This document shows, piece after piece, positions 1 to 7,115 of a stretch of 14,976 nt of DNA. The DNA lies in assembly GCA_902464175.1 (NCBI GenBank), contig CABQHZ010000038.1, forward strand, positions 1 through 14,976, written 5' to 3'. The DNA is from an uncultured Collinsella sp. Lineage in GTDB: Bacteria; Actinomycetota; Coriobacteriia; Coriobacteriales; Coriobacteriaceae. Numbering within the stretch: position 1 is the first letter of the stretch; every line of letters begins with the position of its first letter. The notes below the pieces were generated by a model. It had not been told where the DNA came from. It worked only from the letters and a program-made list of their open reading frames with translations, and did not search any database. A program made the position numbers and the translations under genes.

Positions 1-242
1 GAAAGCTCGAGGGCTTTTTCTTCTGTCAATTCGCACTTGGGCTCAACGGTGATCTCCTGTTTGCGTACGAGTTCGTAGTATCCCGTCAACGCGGCAAAGG
101 GCATAAACTGTGCGGCGCGGTTGGCGCGCACGGCGCCGTTGGCAGTGAGGTTGGGGTCGGCGGCACGGCGCCTTCCCTCGGGGTCCGCCAAGCGCTCGAA
201 GGCGGTCGGTGGCCTCATGGGCTGCTGTTTGGGTTTAGGCAC
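1..242 (-). CDS. YolD-like family protein (partial, 3' end outside window)
   Basis: The first 80 codons are visible and the gene runs off the left edge. It starts at GTG 242, overlapping the polymerase stop codon by 8 bases (GTGCCTAA), with GGAGGG just upstream as ribosome binding site. Residues about 42-60 contain RAAQFMPFAAL followed by TGYYELVRKQE, the hallmark of YolD-like proteins. In Firmicutes, YolD-like genes commonly sit beside UmuC/UvrX-type Y-family polymerases and are thought to be UmuD-like accessory factors in translesion synthesis. Here the overlap implies translational coupling to the polymerase and control from the same SOS-type promoter. The first 35 residues are proline- and arginine-rich and not diagnostic. 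The family call is by motif recognition and context; the biochemical role is inferred from the family. Confidence 0.8.
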   Translation of the reverse strand, partial: MPKPKQQPMRPPTAFERLADPEGRRRAADPNLTANGAVRANRAAQFMPFAALTGYYELVRKQEITVEPKCELTEEKALEL

Positions 243-1740
243 GATGCCCTCCAACCTGATCGTTGCGTTCGCGCGCGGTGGCGCCGGCAGTAAAGCTCAA
301 TCCCTTGACCAGGGCGTTCTTGCCGTATTTGCCTTTTACGGCCAATACGGCGCGCGCCAGGTCGCGCTCACGCTCATCGGCTTCCACGTCGCTAAACAGG
401 TCGATGGTGGCGAACTCTTCGGGCATCAGGTTGCCAAAACCAAGGTTGATGCGCTTGACCGGTCGCTTGGGATCGACAGTCTGTGCCCATAGGTCGTCAA
501 AATAGCCCATGATCTTCTTGAACGAATTGGTGCGTTCGGGCAGCTTGCGCGAGGCATTGGAGTGTGCGAAGAGCGCAGCGTAGCCACCACGCGGCTTGCC
601 GCCGTGCTCGCCCACAAAGACGCCGTCGATCGCTTGTGCTTCTCGCACCAAACGACGTCGTTCGTCATCCTGCTGAACGGGTTTGGGCGCGCGGGGCGCG
701 AGCTTGGGGCCGTCGGTCGCTGCGGGTTCGATGCCCGACGTGCTCGAGCGCAGATGCCCACACCCGTCGACGTATTGCGCCGTGCCGCTGGCATCGAGTC
801 GGCGGATGTCGGCGCGTTCGCTCGCATAGCCCACAAAGAGCGAGATGCTGTCGCACACCACGTGCTTGTCGATCAAGTCCAGCACGGCGGCATCGACCAT
901 CTCGCGCAAGACGGTGTAAGCCTGCTCGTAGGCATAGCCTTTCGAGAGGACCTGCCCCGTGGTGGTCGAGGTCGCTTGCGGACGATAGGCTTGGATGTCG
1001 GCGATGGTCGTCGGCTCGCGACCAAAGGCATGGTCGATGAGATACTCGGCATTGACGCCGAGCTCGTCGTAGAGCAGGTTCTCGTCGAGAGCGGCAACAC
1101 CCATCAGGTCGTAGACACCGTACTTTTCGAGTCGCGCTGCCACGCCGGGGCCGATACCCCAGATATCGGTGATGGGGCGGTGGGGCCAAATTTCCTTGCG
1201 GAAGGTTTCGTCGTCGAGTACGCCGATACGGCTGGCTACGTGCTTGGCAGTGATGTCGAGCGCCACTTTTGCCTGGAATAGATTGGGGCCGATGCCGACC
1301 GTTGCCGTGATGCCGGTGCGTCCCAAGACCTCGTCGCGCAGCATGCAGGCGAATCCTTCGGCATCGGTGTGATAGAGGTCCAGATAGGGCGTCACGTCGA
1401 TAAAGCACTCATCGATGGAATAGACATGCACGTCCTGCGGGCTGACGTATTCCAGATAGATGCCGTAGATTTGCGCAGACACTTCCATGTAGTGCTGCAT
1501 GCGCGGCACGGCCTTGATGTAGTCGATGCCATCGGGGATCTCGAACAATCGGCAGCGGTTATGTACCCCGAGGTCCTTCATGGCCTGCGTGATGGCGAGA
1601 CAGATGGTCGTGCGTCCGCGCGATTCGTCGGCAACGACCAGGTTGGTGGTGAGCGGATCGAGCCCACGGTCGACGCACTCGACGCTGGCATAAAACGTCT
1701 TGAGGTCGATGCAGATATAGGTGTGCTGACCGTGCGCCAT
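235..1740 (-). CDS. Y-family (UmuC/DinB-like) translesion DNA polymerase
   Basis: A protein of 501 residues. Catalytic metal ligands are visible as IDLKTFYASVE (Asp12) and YSIDECFID (Asp110, Glu111). The helix-hairpin-helix of the thumb is at about 190-213 (ITDIWGIGPGVAARL). The C-terminus carries KYGKNALVKGLSF and ATARERNDQVGGHRA, typical of the UvrX/YqjW branch found with YolD partners. Family members bypass DNA lesions with low fidelity. ATG 1740 is chosen because GAAGGA lies 5 bases upstream; an in-frame GTG at 1761 would add seven residues and sits inside the predicted leader. About 90 residues between YASERAD (about 305) and ASRKLPERTN (about 400) look unusually long and partly low-complexity (proline, arginine and glutamate rich). 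The upstream promoter and LexA box imply SOS induction. Not an ordinary Pol IV; umuC or uvrX naming would be a guess. Confidence 0.93.
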   Translation of the reverse strand: MAHGQHTYICIDLKTFYASVECVDRGLDPLTTNLVVADESRGRTTICLAITQAMKDLGVHNRCRLFEIPDGIDYIKAVPRMQHYMEVSAQIYGIYLEYVSPQDVHVYSIDECFIDVTPYLDLYHTDAEGFACMLRDEVLGRTGITATVGIGPNLFQAKVALDITAKHVASRIGVLDDETFRKEIWPHRPITDIWGIGPGVAARLEKYGVYDLMGVAALDENLLYDELGVNAEYLIDHAFGREPTTIADIQAYRPQATSTTTGQVLSKGYAYEQAYTVLREMVDAAVLDLIDKHVVCDSISLFVGYASERADIRRLDASGTAQYVDGCGHLRSSTSGIEPAATDGPKLAPRAPKPVQQDDERRRLVREAQAIDGVFVGEHGGKPRGGYAALFAHSNASRKLPERTNSFKKIMGYFDDLWAQTVDPKRPVKRINLGFGNLMPEEFATIDLFSDVEADERERDLARAVLAVKGKYGKNALVKGLSFTAGATARERNDQVGGHRA

Positions 1741-1770
1741 CCGTATCCTTCCATCAAACACATGTTCCTA

Positions 1771-1786
1771 TCGAATACCTGTTCGA
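1771..1786 (-). promoter_or_regulatory. LexA (SOS) operator
   Basis: TCGAATACCTGTTCGA matches the actinobacterial/Gram-positive LexA consensus TCGAAC-N4-GTTCGA at 11 of 12 fixed positions. Its edge overlaps the last base of the predicted -10 element and it covers the expected transcription start of the polymerase gene, so bound LexA would block initiation. It lies 30 bases from the polymerase ATG. The sequence match is direct; regulation by LexA is inferred. Confidence 0.8.
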
Positions 1787-1814
1787 TAATACCCGCTCGA
1801 CCGGACACCGTCAA
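1786..1814 (-). promoter_or_regulatory. Sigma70-type promoter of the polymerase-yolD operon
   Basis: On the minus strand, TTGACG (1814-1809) is followed after exactly 17 bases by TATTAT (1791-1786). Each hexamer matches the housekeeping consensus at five of six positions. The predicted start at about 1779-1780 gives a leader of roughly 40 bases before ATG 1740. The -35 element overlaps by one base the large palindromic repeat that begins at 1814. Confidence 0.75.
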
Positions 1815-1897
1815 AACCGACCAAAAGGGGGCAGGTTTATTTTGGTCGGTAAAACGCTTGACCTGCCAAAACAAACCTGTCCCTTTTTGGTCGGTTT
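1814..1897. repeat. Long palindromic repeat, copy 1
   Basis: Two 37-base arms (1814-1850 and 1861-1897) are inverted copies around a 10-base loop, AAAACGCTTG. The outer arms are AAACCGACCAAAA and its complement, the middle is GGGGCAGGTTT against AAACCTGTCCC, and the inner parts are TTTTGGTCGGT against ACCTGCCAAAA. There are only a few mismatches, several being G-U compatible in RNA. T-rich runs after the inner stem in both directions make it look like a bidirectional terminator or a REP-type element. It lies between divergent genes. The right half (from about 1844) is nearly identical to copy 2 at 14281-14329. Confidence 0.88.
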
Positions 1898-1956
1898 ACC
1901 TTGTGCTTACGGCGGTTCGGTAGCCTTGATGTGTTGAATACGCTGAAGGGATATGG

Positions 1957-2580
1957 ATGACCGTCGATATGGGCGACCTTGCGCTTCTAATGTTGTCCGT
2001 GCTGTGCCTTGCGATCTTTGTCTGCTTGCTGATTAAGGTGCTCAAAGGACGGGCTATAAGAATCGACGAGTTGGGTTACTTGCTGTTTGTCGAGAGACTT
2101 CGATCGCCGGTGCTGACGATTGCGATGAGAGGCATATCGAATCTGGCGTCGGTGCCGTTTATTGTCGGCGTGCTGGTCGCGTCAATGCTGTGGGTGCCTT
2201 GTCGGGTCCATGTTATCTTGGCCGCCGTCAACGTCGGCGCCATCAGTGCGATCGACCAGTTGCTTAAAGTCCTCGTGCGTCGACCTCGTCCCCAGGGATT
2301 TCGGCTTGCCGAGGCGCCAGGGTTCAGTTTTCCCTCGGGCCACTCGATGGCGGCCATGGCGTTTTATGGCTATGGCATATGGTTAGTGCGATGCAGTGCG
2401 TTTGGCCTTCCGTTCAGCGCTGCCATCGAGATCGTACTTGCGTGTGCCATCCTTGCGGTGGGCGTTAGCCGCATCTATCTGGGCGTGCACTATGCCTCGG
2501 ATGTACTGGGCGGCTTCTGCCTTTCGTTTGCCTGGCTCATCCTGTTTGTGCATCTTGTCGCCGGGGTTTTGGCGCTTTGA
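1957..2580 (+). CDS. PAP2-superfamily membrane phosphatase
   Basis: 207 residues. All three signature motifs of the type 2 phosphatidic acid phosphatase family are intact: K104-x6-R111-P112, PSGH at 126-129, and S171-R172-x5-H178-x3-D182. The catalytic residues are the motif 2 and 3 histidines and the motif 3 aspartate. Hydrophobic segments at about 8-28, 66-80, 86-97, 132-145, 157-175 and 186-206 indicate a multi-pass membrane protein with the active site probably facing outward. Relatives dephosphorylate undecaprenyl pyrophosphate (cell-wall carrier recycling), phosphatidylglycerophosphate or phosphatidate; the substrate cannot be decided here. AAGGG lies seven bases before ATG 1957. It reads divergently from the polymerase, with the palindrome between them. 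Confidence 0.92.
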   Translation: MTVDMGDLALLMLSVLCLAIFVCLLIKVLKGRAIRIDELGYLLFVERLRSPVLTIAMRGISNLASVPFIVGVLVASMLWVPCRVHVILAAVNVGAISAIDQLLKVLVRRPRPQGFRLAEAPGFSFPSGHSMAAMAFYGYGIWLVRCSAFGLPFSAAIEIVLACAILAVGVSRIYLGVHYASDVLGGFCLSFAWLILFVHLVAGVLAL

Positions 2581-2718
2581 CTGCTTGGTTGCTCTCCGTA
2601 AAGTTGCATCGGTTTTTAACGCAGCCCTAAAGAGTGCGAAACAGCTCGGAAAAGCTCGCTTCGTAGCATGAGCCTAACGATCGATACCACCATAAAGCAC
2701 GGAAGGGTTGTGGGGATA

Positions 2719-3243
2719 ATGGTCAACTATGGATTTGGAATGCCGACGCGTCTTGTTGCGGATGGGGACATAGCACGCTGGTGCGGGCGACTGGTTGCCC
2801 ACTATGGTGGCACGAAGGCGCTGGTGGTACTGGGCGGAGACAAGCACACGAGCGATAAGCTTGTCTCGGCGGCAATCGGCTCGCTCGATCGCGCCCTGCT
2901 CGAACGCGTGCTCTTTCGTTGCGGCTCAGTTGGGGGCGACGGGGGAGACGAATTGGTCGATGAAGCCGTAGCCCTGGCGACCGATGAGGGCGTGGACTTT
3001 GTTCTGGCGATTGGCGATGCCGATACGGCAGGCTTTGCGCGCGAGCTTGCCCGTCGCATGGCCGTGCTCGATGCCGGCGAGGACGGCTTTGTTCCCTACG
3101 GGTGCATTGTCTCGGAGGGAAAGGTGCCCGCTGTGGTGGGCGCCGGTGAGGTCCCCGTTTTTGCCATCATCGCGCCCGAGCTGCTGGAGGGCATCGGTTC
3201 TCCCTTGCGCGAGTTGCTCGGCAGCGTGTGTGCCGCGGCGTAG
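2719..3243 (+). CDS. Orphan N-terminal-domain relative of iron-containing alcohol dehydrogenase
   Basis: 174 residues, clearly a divergent paralogue of the N-terminal (Rossmann) half of the alcohol dehydrogenase at 13064-14248. GRLVAHYGGTK occupies residues 23-33 and SLDRALL residues 55-61 in both proteins without gaps when this gene starts at ATG 2719, which is why that start is preferred over the longer ATG at 2668. The nucleotide-binding GGGSVID of the dehydrogenase is replaced by GDADTAG (99-105). About 25 residues are missing before IIAPELLEGI (150-159), and the whole metal-binding helical C-terminal domain is absent. Enzymatic activity is therefore unlikely. The reading frame is clean with normal composition, so it may be a maintained protein of new function rather than fresh decay. 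The SMR gene follows at once, with its ribosome binding site overlapping this stop codon. Confidence 0.75.
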   Translation: MVNYGFGMPTRLVADGDIARWCGRLVAHYGGTKALVVLGGDKHTSDKLVSAAIGSLDRALLERVLFRCGSVGGDGGDELVDEAVALATDEGVDFVLAIGDADTAGFARELARRMAVLDAGEDGFVPYGCIVSEGKVPAVVGAGEVPVFAIIAPELLEGIGSPLRELLGSVCAAA

Positions 3244-3252
3244 GAGGGCGGT

Positions 3253-3573
3253 ATGCCATACGTTCAGCTTGCTATTGCCATAGCCTGCGAAATCGGCGCG
3301 TCGTCGGCGCTCAAGGCAACGCACGGCTTTACCGTGCTGGCACCCAGTGTGGCGACGGTCGTGCTGTACGGTTTGAGCTTCTATTTGTTTTCGCTCGTCC
3401 TCAACGTGCTCGATCTTGCGAGCGCCTATGCCACATGGTGTGCTGCGGGCATCGTCGCCACCTCGGCCATCTCGGTGCTCGTTTTTGGTGACCGTCTGAG
3501 CCCGATGATGGTTGTGGGGCTTGGGCTGTGTGTTGCGGGCGTAGTGATTGTGAACCTTGCGAGCGCTTCGTAG
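3253..3573 (+). CDS. Small multidrug resistance (SMR) family membrane protein
   Basis: 106 residues with four hydrophobic helices (about 3-20, 30-50, 56-76, 83-103), the size and topology of EmrE/QacE/Gdx-type transporters. Helix 1 carries the essential membrane-embedded glutamate (Glu13 in ACEIGASSALK), followed by HGFT. LASAYATWCAAGIVATSAI in helix 3 matches the family AYAxWxGxG motif, with Cys-Ala in place of the usual Ser/Thr-Gly. Family members work as antiparallel dimers exporting lipophilic cations or guanidinium in exchange for protons. AGGAGGG overlaps the upstream stop codon and sits four bases before ATG 3253, so it is probably co-transcribed with the orphan dehydrogenase-like gene. 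Substrate unknown. Confidence 0.9.
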   Translation: MPYVQLAIAIACEIGASSALKATHGFTVLAPSVATVVLYGLSFYLFSLVLNVLDLASAYATWCAAGIVATSAISVLVFGDRLSPMMVVGLGLCVAGVVIVNLASAS

Positions 3574-3608
3574 TTTGCCGGGCAGCACCCTCTCTGGCGC
3601 AATTAAAG

Positions 3609-3660
3609 AACGCCGGTCGTGCGGATAGGCTTCCGCGCGACCGGCGTTTCGTTTGTATTT
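3609..3660 (+). terminator. Intrinsic terminator after the SMR gene
   Basis: A 16-base-pair stem with one G-U pair (AACGCCGGTCGTGCGG against CCGCGCGACCGGCGTT, 3609-3624 and 3633-3648) encloses an eight-base loop and is followed by an interrupted T-rich tail, TTCGTTTGTATTT. It separates the SMR unit from the PII/pot operon. Confidence 0.82.
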
Positions 3661-3824
3661 CGAACATATTGCCAGCTCGCGACCTATGTTGCGCGGGCGT
3701 AAACGCTCGGCGTCACCCGTGTTTCAAAACACTCCGTTAATAAAACGGGCGGTTTTGGCACGCATAATCCCCAACAACGAACGCGCACGGGCGCGCTCAT
3801 CGCCACCGAAGAGGGGAGAAAACC

Positions 3825-4175
3825 ATGAAGGAACTGGTACTCATCATCCGTCCGGAGATGCTCGAGAGCCTGAAGGCCATTCTTGACGAGGTGCATTGCG
3901 GCGGTATGACCGTTTCGTCCGTTATGGGTTGCGGCACGCAGAAGGGTGCGATGACCGACGGCGTCAACGAGATTCGCGGCTTCAAGATCAACATCAACCT
4001 GCTGCCCAAGATCCAGGCAAGCGTGGTCGTGCGCGACCAGGATGTCGAGACCATCATCTCGGCGGTTCGAGAGCGCATGGCCGACGGCCGCGTGGGAGAC
4101 GGCAAGATCTTCATCCGCGATATTGCCGATGCCGTGCGTATCCGTACCGGCGAGCGTGGCAACGCCGCGCTGTAG
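3825..4175 (+). CDS. Variant PII-family nitrogen/energy signalling protein
   Basis: 116 residues. Clear PII features: GGMTVSSVMGCGTQKG at 26-41 leading into the T-loop, B-loop DGRVGDGKIF (87-96) and C-terminal RIRTGERG (105-112), which bind ATP/ADP and 2-oxoglutarate in the family. The T-loop (about 39-61) is about four residues longer than in GlnB/GlnK, and the position of the uridylylated Tyr51 is Ile50 (EIRG), so control by uridylylation is not expected. The region GFKININLLPK is closer to NifI-like and clostridial variants than to GlnK. GAGGGGAG precedes ATG 3825. The gene leads the operon, 28 bases before potA, and no amtB is near. It may therefore regulate amine uptake or the linked enzymes; that is inference. 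Confidence 0.92.
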   Translation: MKELVLIIRPEMLESLKAILDEVHCGGMTVSSVMGCGTQKGAMTDGVNEIRGFKININLLPKIQASVVVRDQDVETIISAVRERMADGRVGDGKIFIRDIADAVRIRTGERGNAAL

Positions 4176-4203
4176 GTAGACGGATTGAGAGAAGGCGATT
4201 GCC

Positions 4204-5316
4204 ATGCCTGGTACCAAACCGCTCGTCCAGATTAAGAATATCAACAAGTTCTACGGCGAAAACCATGTGGTCAAGGACCTGTCCATCGATGTACAGGAGG
4301 GCGAGTTCCTGACGATTCTGGGCTCTTCGGGCTCGGGCAAGTCGACGACGCTTCGCATGGTTGCCGGCTTTGAGCAGCCCACTACGGGCGAGATTCTGCT
4401 CGCCGGCACCAACGTGGCCGACAAGGAGCCGTTCGAGCGCGACGTGAACACGGTGTTCCAGAGCTACGCGCTGTTTCCGCACATGACCATTTTCGACAAC
4501 GTTGCCTATGGCCTTAGGATGAAGAAAGTCTCCAAGGACGAGATCCGCGAGCGCGTGATGGAGATGCTCGACCTGGTGCAGCTCGGCGGTTTTGAGGGGC
4601 GCAAGCCCGATCAACTGTCCGGCGGCCAAAGACAGCGCGTCGCCATCGCCCGCGCCCTGGTCAACCGACCCAAGATTCTGCTGCTCGACGAGCCGCTGGG
4701 TGCGCTCGATCTCAAGCTGCGCAAGCAGATGCAGCTCGAGCTCAAGCGCCTCCAGCGCAAGCTCAACATCACGTTTCTCTATGTGACGCACGATCAGGAA
4801 GAGGCACTCACCATGAGCGACCGCATCGCGATTATGCACGACGGTGTGTTGGAGCAGATCGGTACGCCCAAAGAGATCTACGAGGCGCCGGCAAGCAAGT
4901 TCGTGGCCACGTTTATCGGCGAGACCAACCTGTTTGAGGGCATGGTTTCGGCCGACACGCCCGATGGACTCGAGATTTCGCTCGAATCCGGCACGATTCG
5001 CTCCAATGCCAAGGGCTTTCACTTTGGCGAGCTTGTGGCCGTATCGGTGCGTCCGGAGCGCATGCAGTTTGCGCTCGAGCCGCGCGATGGCTTCTCGCTT
5101 ATGGGCACCGTTCGCGAGCAGGTGTACGTGGGCTCCATGATCAAGGCGATTGTGGTGCTGCCCGATGGTCAGGAGGTCCGTCTGGAACGTCTCGCCGGCG
5201 ACGAGCTGCCCGAGAACGGTCCGGTCTACCTGTACTGGGATCCGGCGGATGCCCGCACCATCAAGACACTCGACCAGGTCTTTTTCTCGGCACTCGAGAA
5301 TGCCGAGATGCGTTAG
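4204..5316 (+). CDS. potA: Spermidine/putrescine-type ABC transporter ATP-binding protein
   Basis: 370 residues, close to the usual PotA size. Walker A GSSGSGKST (40-48), Q-loop Gln86, signature LSGGQRQR (138-145), Walker B ILLLDE (158-163) and H-loop His196 are all intact. The region after about 230 is the TOBE-type regulatory domain (VSVRPERMQF, then REQVYVGSMIKAIV) typical of the PotA/MalK group. It should hydrolyse ATP on the cytoplasmic face and drive uptake through PotB and PotC. The downstream order potB-potC-potD is canonical, which supports assigning polyamines or related cationic amines over other substrates of this ATPase group such as iron or sulfate. AGAAGG lies eight bases before ATG 4204. 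Confidence 0.95.
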   Translation: MPGTKPLVQIKNINKFYGENHVVKDLSIDVQEGEFLTILGSSGSGKSTTLRMVAGFEQPTTGEILLAGTNVADKEPFERDVNTVFQSYALFPHMTIFDNVAYGLRMKKVSKDEIRERVMEMLDLVQLGGFEGRKPDQLSGGQRQRVAIARALVNRPKILLLDEPLGALDLKLRKQMQLELKRLQRKLNITFLYVTHDQEEALTMSDRIAIMHDGVLEQIGTPKEIYEAPASKFVATFIGETNLFEGMVSADTPDGLEISLESGTIRSNAKGFHFGELVAVSVRPERMQFALEPRDGFSLMGTVREQVYVGSMIKAIVVLPDGQEVRLERLAGDELPENGPVYLYWDPADARTIKTLDQVFFSALENAEMR

Positions 5317-5328
5317 GGGGCGACAGCC

Positions 5329-6264
5329 ATGTCCGATACCGCAACTATGGCGGCGACTGTCGCCGCCGCCGAGCACGACGTCGAGGCCGCCCGCATCGAG
5401 CGCCACCGCCGTTTTCGTTCCAACACGCTGCCGGCGTTGGTTACCGTGGGCCCTGTCACCTTGTGGCTGCTGGCGTTTATCGCGGTGCCGCTGCTCTACA
5501 TTCTGATCATGGGCTTTTGTTCCACCGACCAGTACTACAACGTGGTCTACAGCTTTACGCTCGATAACTTCCAGGCCATGTTGGATCCCGAGTATCTCAA
5601 GATTTACGGGCAGTCCATCCTGATCGCGGCTGTCTCCACGGCCATCTGCTTGGTGCTGGCCTATCCGTTTAGCTATCTGATCAGCCGTACGTTTAAGTCC
5701 AAAAAGACACTGCTGTATATGATGATCATCATCCCGTTTTGGACCAACTCGCTGGTGCGCATCTATGGCTGGCGCACGTTTCTTTCGGCAACCGGTCAGC
5801 TCAACACCTTTTTGATGGCAATCGGCGTGACGAGCGAACCTATTCAGTTTTTGTACAACCAAGCCTGCACGGTCTTTGGCATGGCCTACGACATGTTTCC
5901 GTTTATGGTGCTGCCGCTCTACGCCGCTATCGAAAAACTCGATGAGTCACAGATCGAGGCGAGCTTTGACCTCGGCGCCAATATGCTGACCACGATCTTT
6001 AAGGTCGTGATTCCTCAGACTATGAGCGGCATCTTTTCGGGCTGCATCATGGTGTTCATCCCCAGCCTGGGTGCGTTCTATATCGCGGACATCCTGGGTG
6101 GCGGTAATGCCGACGTTATCGGCAACCTGATTCAACGTCAGTTCCAAAGCGCTAACGACTGGCCCTTGGGTGCCGCGCTTTCGATTCTGCTCATCGCGAT
6201 AACGCTGCTGCTGGTCAAGATTTACCAAAAGGCCGGCGGCGATATGGAAAGCTTGGGGGTGTAG
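5329..6264 (+). CDS. potB: Polyamine-type ABC transporter permease
   Basis: 311 residues. After a charged N-terminal extension of about 33 residues come hydrophobic segments near 38-62, 95-118, 128-140, 180-198, 235-255 and 280-298, giving a six-helix permease. The cytoplasmic EAA loop that docks on the ATPase begins at Glu210 and runs EASFDLGA to the proline at 229 (FKVVIP). NSLVRIYGWRTFL at about 140-152 is highly characteristic of PotB. AGGGGG precedes ATG 5329 by about nine bases, and the gene starts 12 bases after potA. It should form the membrane channel with PotC. The N-terminal extension is longer than in the E. coli protein. Confidence 0.94.
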   Translation: MSDTATMAATVAAAEHDVEAARIERHRRFRSNTLPALVTVGPVTLWLLAFIAVPLLYILIMGFCSTDQYYNVVYSFTLDNFQAMLDPEYLKIYGQSILIAAVSTAICLVLAYPFSYLISRTFKSKKTLLYMMIIIPFWTNSLVRIYGWRTFLSATGQLNTFLMAIGVTSEPIQFLYNQACTVFGMAYDMFPFMVLPLYAAIEKLDESQIEASFDLGANMLTTIFKVVIPQTMSGIFSGCIMVFIPSLGAFYIADILGGGNADVIGNLIQRQFQSANDWPLGAALSILLIAITLLLVKIYQKAGGDMESLGV

Positions 6265-6267
6265 ACA

Positions 6268-7113
6268 ATGGCGATCAAGCGTCAAACCAAGCACAAGCTG
6301 GGCCGCGGGACGGGTGTTGTCTTTTGCGCCCTGATCTATGCGATCTTGTTTCTGCCCATTGTGATTGTGGTTGCCAACTCGTTTAACGGTAACACCGAGA
6401 AACCTTATCTGAGCTGGGGCGGCTTTAGCCTGCGCTGGTATGTGCACCTGTTTCAGAACGGTCCGCTGCTGGCGAGTTTTGGCAACACCATGGTGCTCGC
6501 CATCACCACGACGGTCCTGGCGACCGCGCTGGGCACGCTGGGCGCCGTGGGCCTCTACCGCTACAAGTTCCCCGGCCGCAACCTCATTGACAGCCTTCTG
6601 TATATCCCGGTGGTTATCCCCGAGATCGTCATGGGCATCTCGCTGTTGCTCGTTTACGTAAAGGTGGGCGTGCCCCGCGGCATGGTGGGCCTGATCATCG
6701 CGCACGTTACCTTTTGCGTGAGCTTTGTGATCTTTAACGTCCGTGCCCGCCTGGACGGTTACGACCCATCGCTCGAGGAGGCATCGATGGACCTGGGCGC
6801 CAATCGCCTGGTCACCTTCTTTAAAGTGACGCTGCCCATGTTGGCCCCGGGCATTGCCGGCGGCGCGCTGCTCTCCTTTACGCTTTCGATCGATGATGTG
6901 GTCGTGTCCTACTTTGTCTACGGCCAGGACCTGACCTTTCCGCTCAAGGTCATGCAGTCTATCAAGGGCGGCGTGGTGCCCGACGTCAACGCGCTCTCCA
7001 CGCTGATCTTGCTGGGAACGGTTGCCGTCGTGGTGATTACCCAGAGCGGTGTGATCGATAGGTGGCGTGAGCGCCGTGCCGCAGCCAAGCTGAGCCAAGA
7101 AAGGGGGCGCTAG
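6268..7113 (+). CDS. potC: Polyamine-type ABC transporter permease
   Basis: 281 residues. NSFN at 37-40 and FSLRWY at about 53-58 are typical of PotC, as is the phrase YIPVVIPEIVMGISLL (about 112-127). The EAA loop is EEASMDLGANR (170-180) ending in FKVTLP at 185-190. Six hydrophobic segments surround it, and the tail is basic (WRERRAAAK). It pairs with PotB in the membrane. Only three bases separate it from the potB stop, and GGGGGT inside the end of potB serves as ribosome binding site, which implies tight translational coupling. Confidence 0.94.
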   Translation: MAIKRQTKHKLGRGTGVVFCALIYAILFLPIVIVVANSFNGNTEKPYLSWGGFSLRWYVHLFQNGPLLASFGNTMVLAITTTVLATALGTLGAVGLYRYKFPGRNLIDSLLYIPVVIPEIVMGISLLLVYVKVGVPRGMVGLIIAHVTFCVSFVIFNVRARLDGYDPSLEEASMDLGANRLVTFFKVTLPMLAPGIAGGALLSFTLSIDDVVVSYFVYGQDLTFPLKVMQSIKGGVVPDVNALSTLILLGTVAVVVITQSGVIDRWRERRAAAKLSQERGR

Positions 7114-7115
7114 AC

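Noticed and set aside
2668..2718. Earlier ATG at 2668 as start of the orphan dehydrogenase-like gene
   Set aside because: No ribosome binding site precedes it, and ATG 2719 puts the shared motifs at exactly the same residue numbers as in the full-length paralogue.
3719..3748. Two small tandem hairpins (GTGTT/AACAC and CCGTT/AACGG) in the PII leader as a riboswitch or GlnR-type operator
   Set aside because: Stems are only five base pairs, no conserved aptamer features are visible, and the GTnAC-n6-GnAAC operator pattern is not met.
3755..3770. TTGGCACG resembling the -24 element of a sigma54 promoter upstream of the PII gene
   Set aside because: The -12 element would be ATCC instead of TTGC, missing the required GC, and actinobacteria generally lack sigma54.
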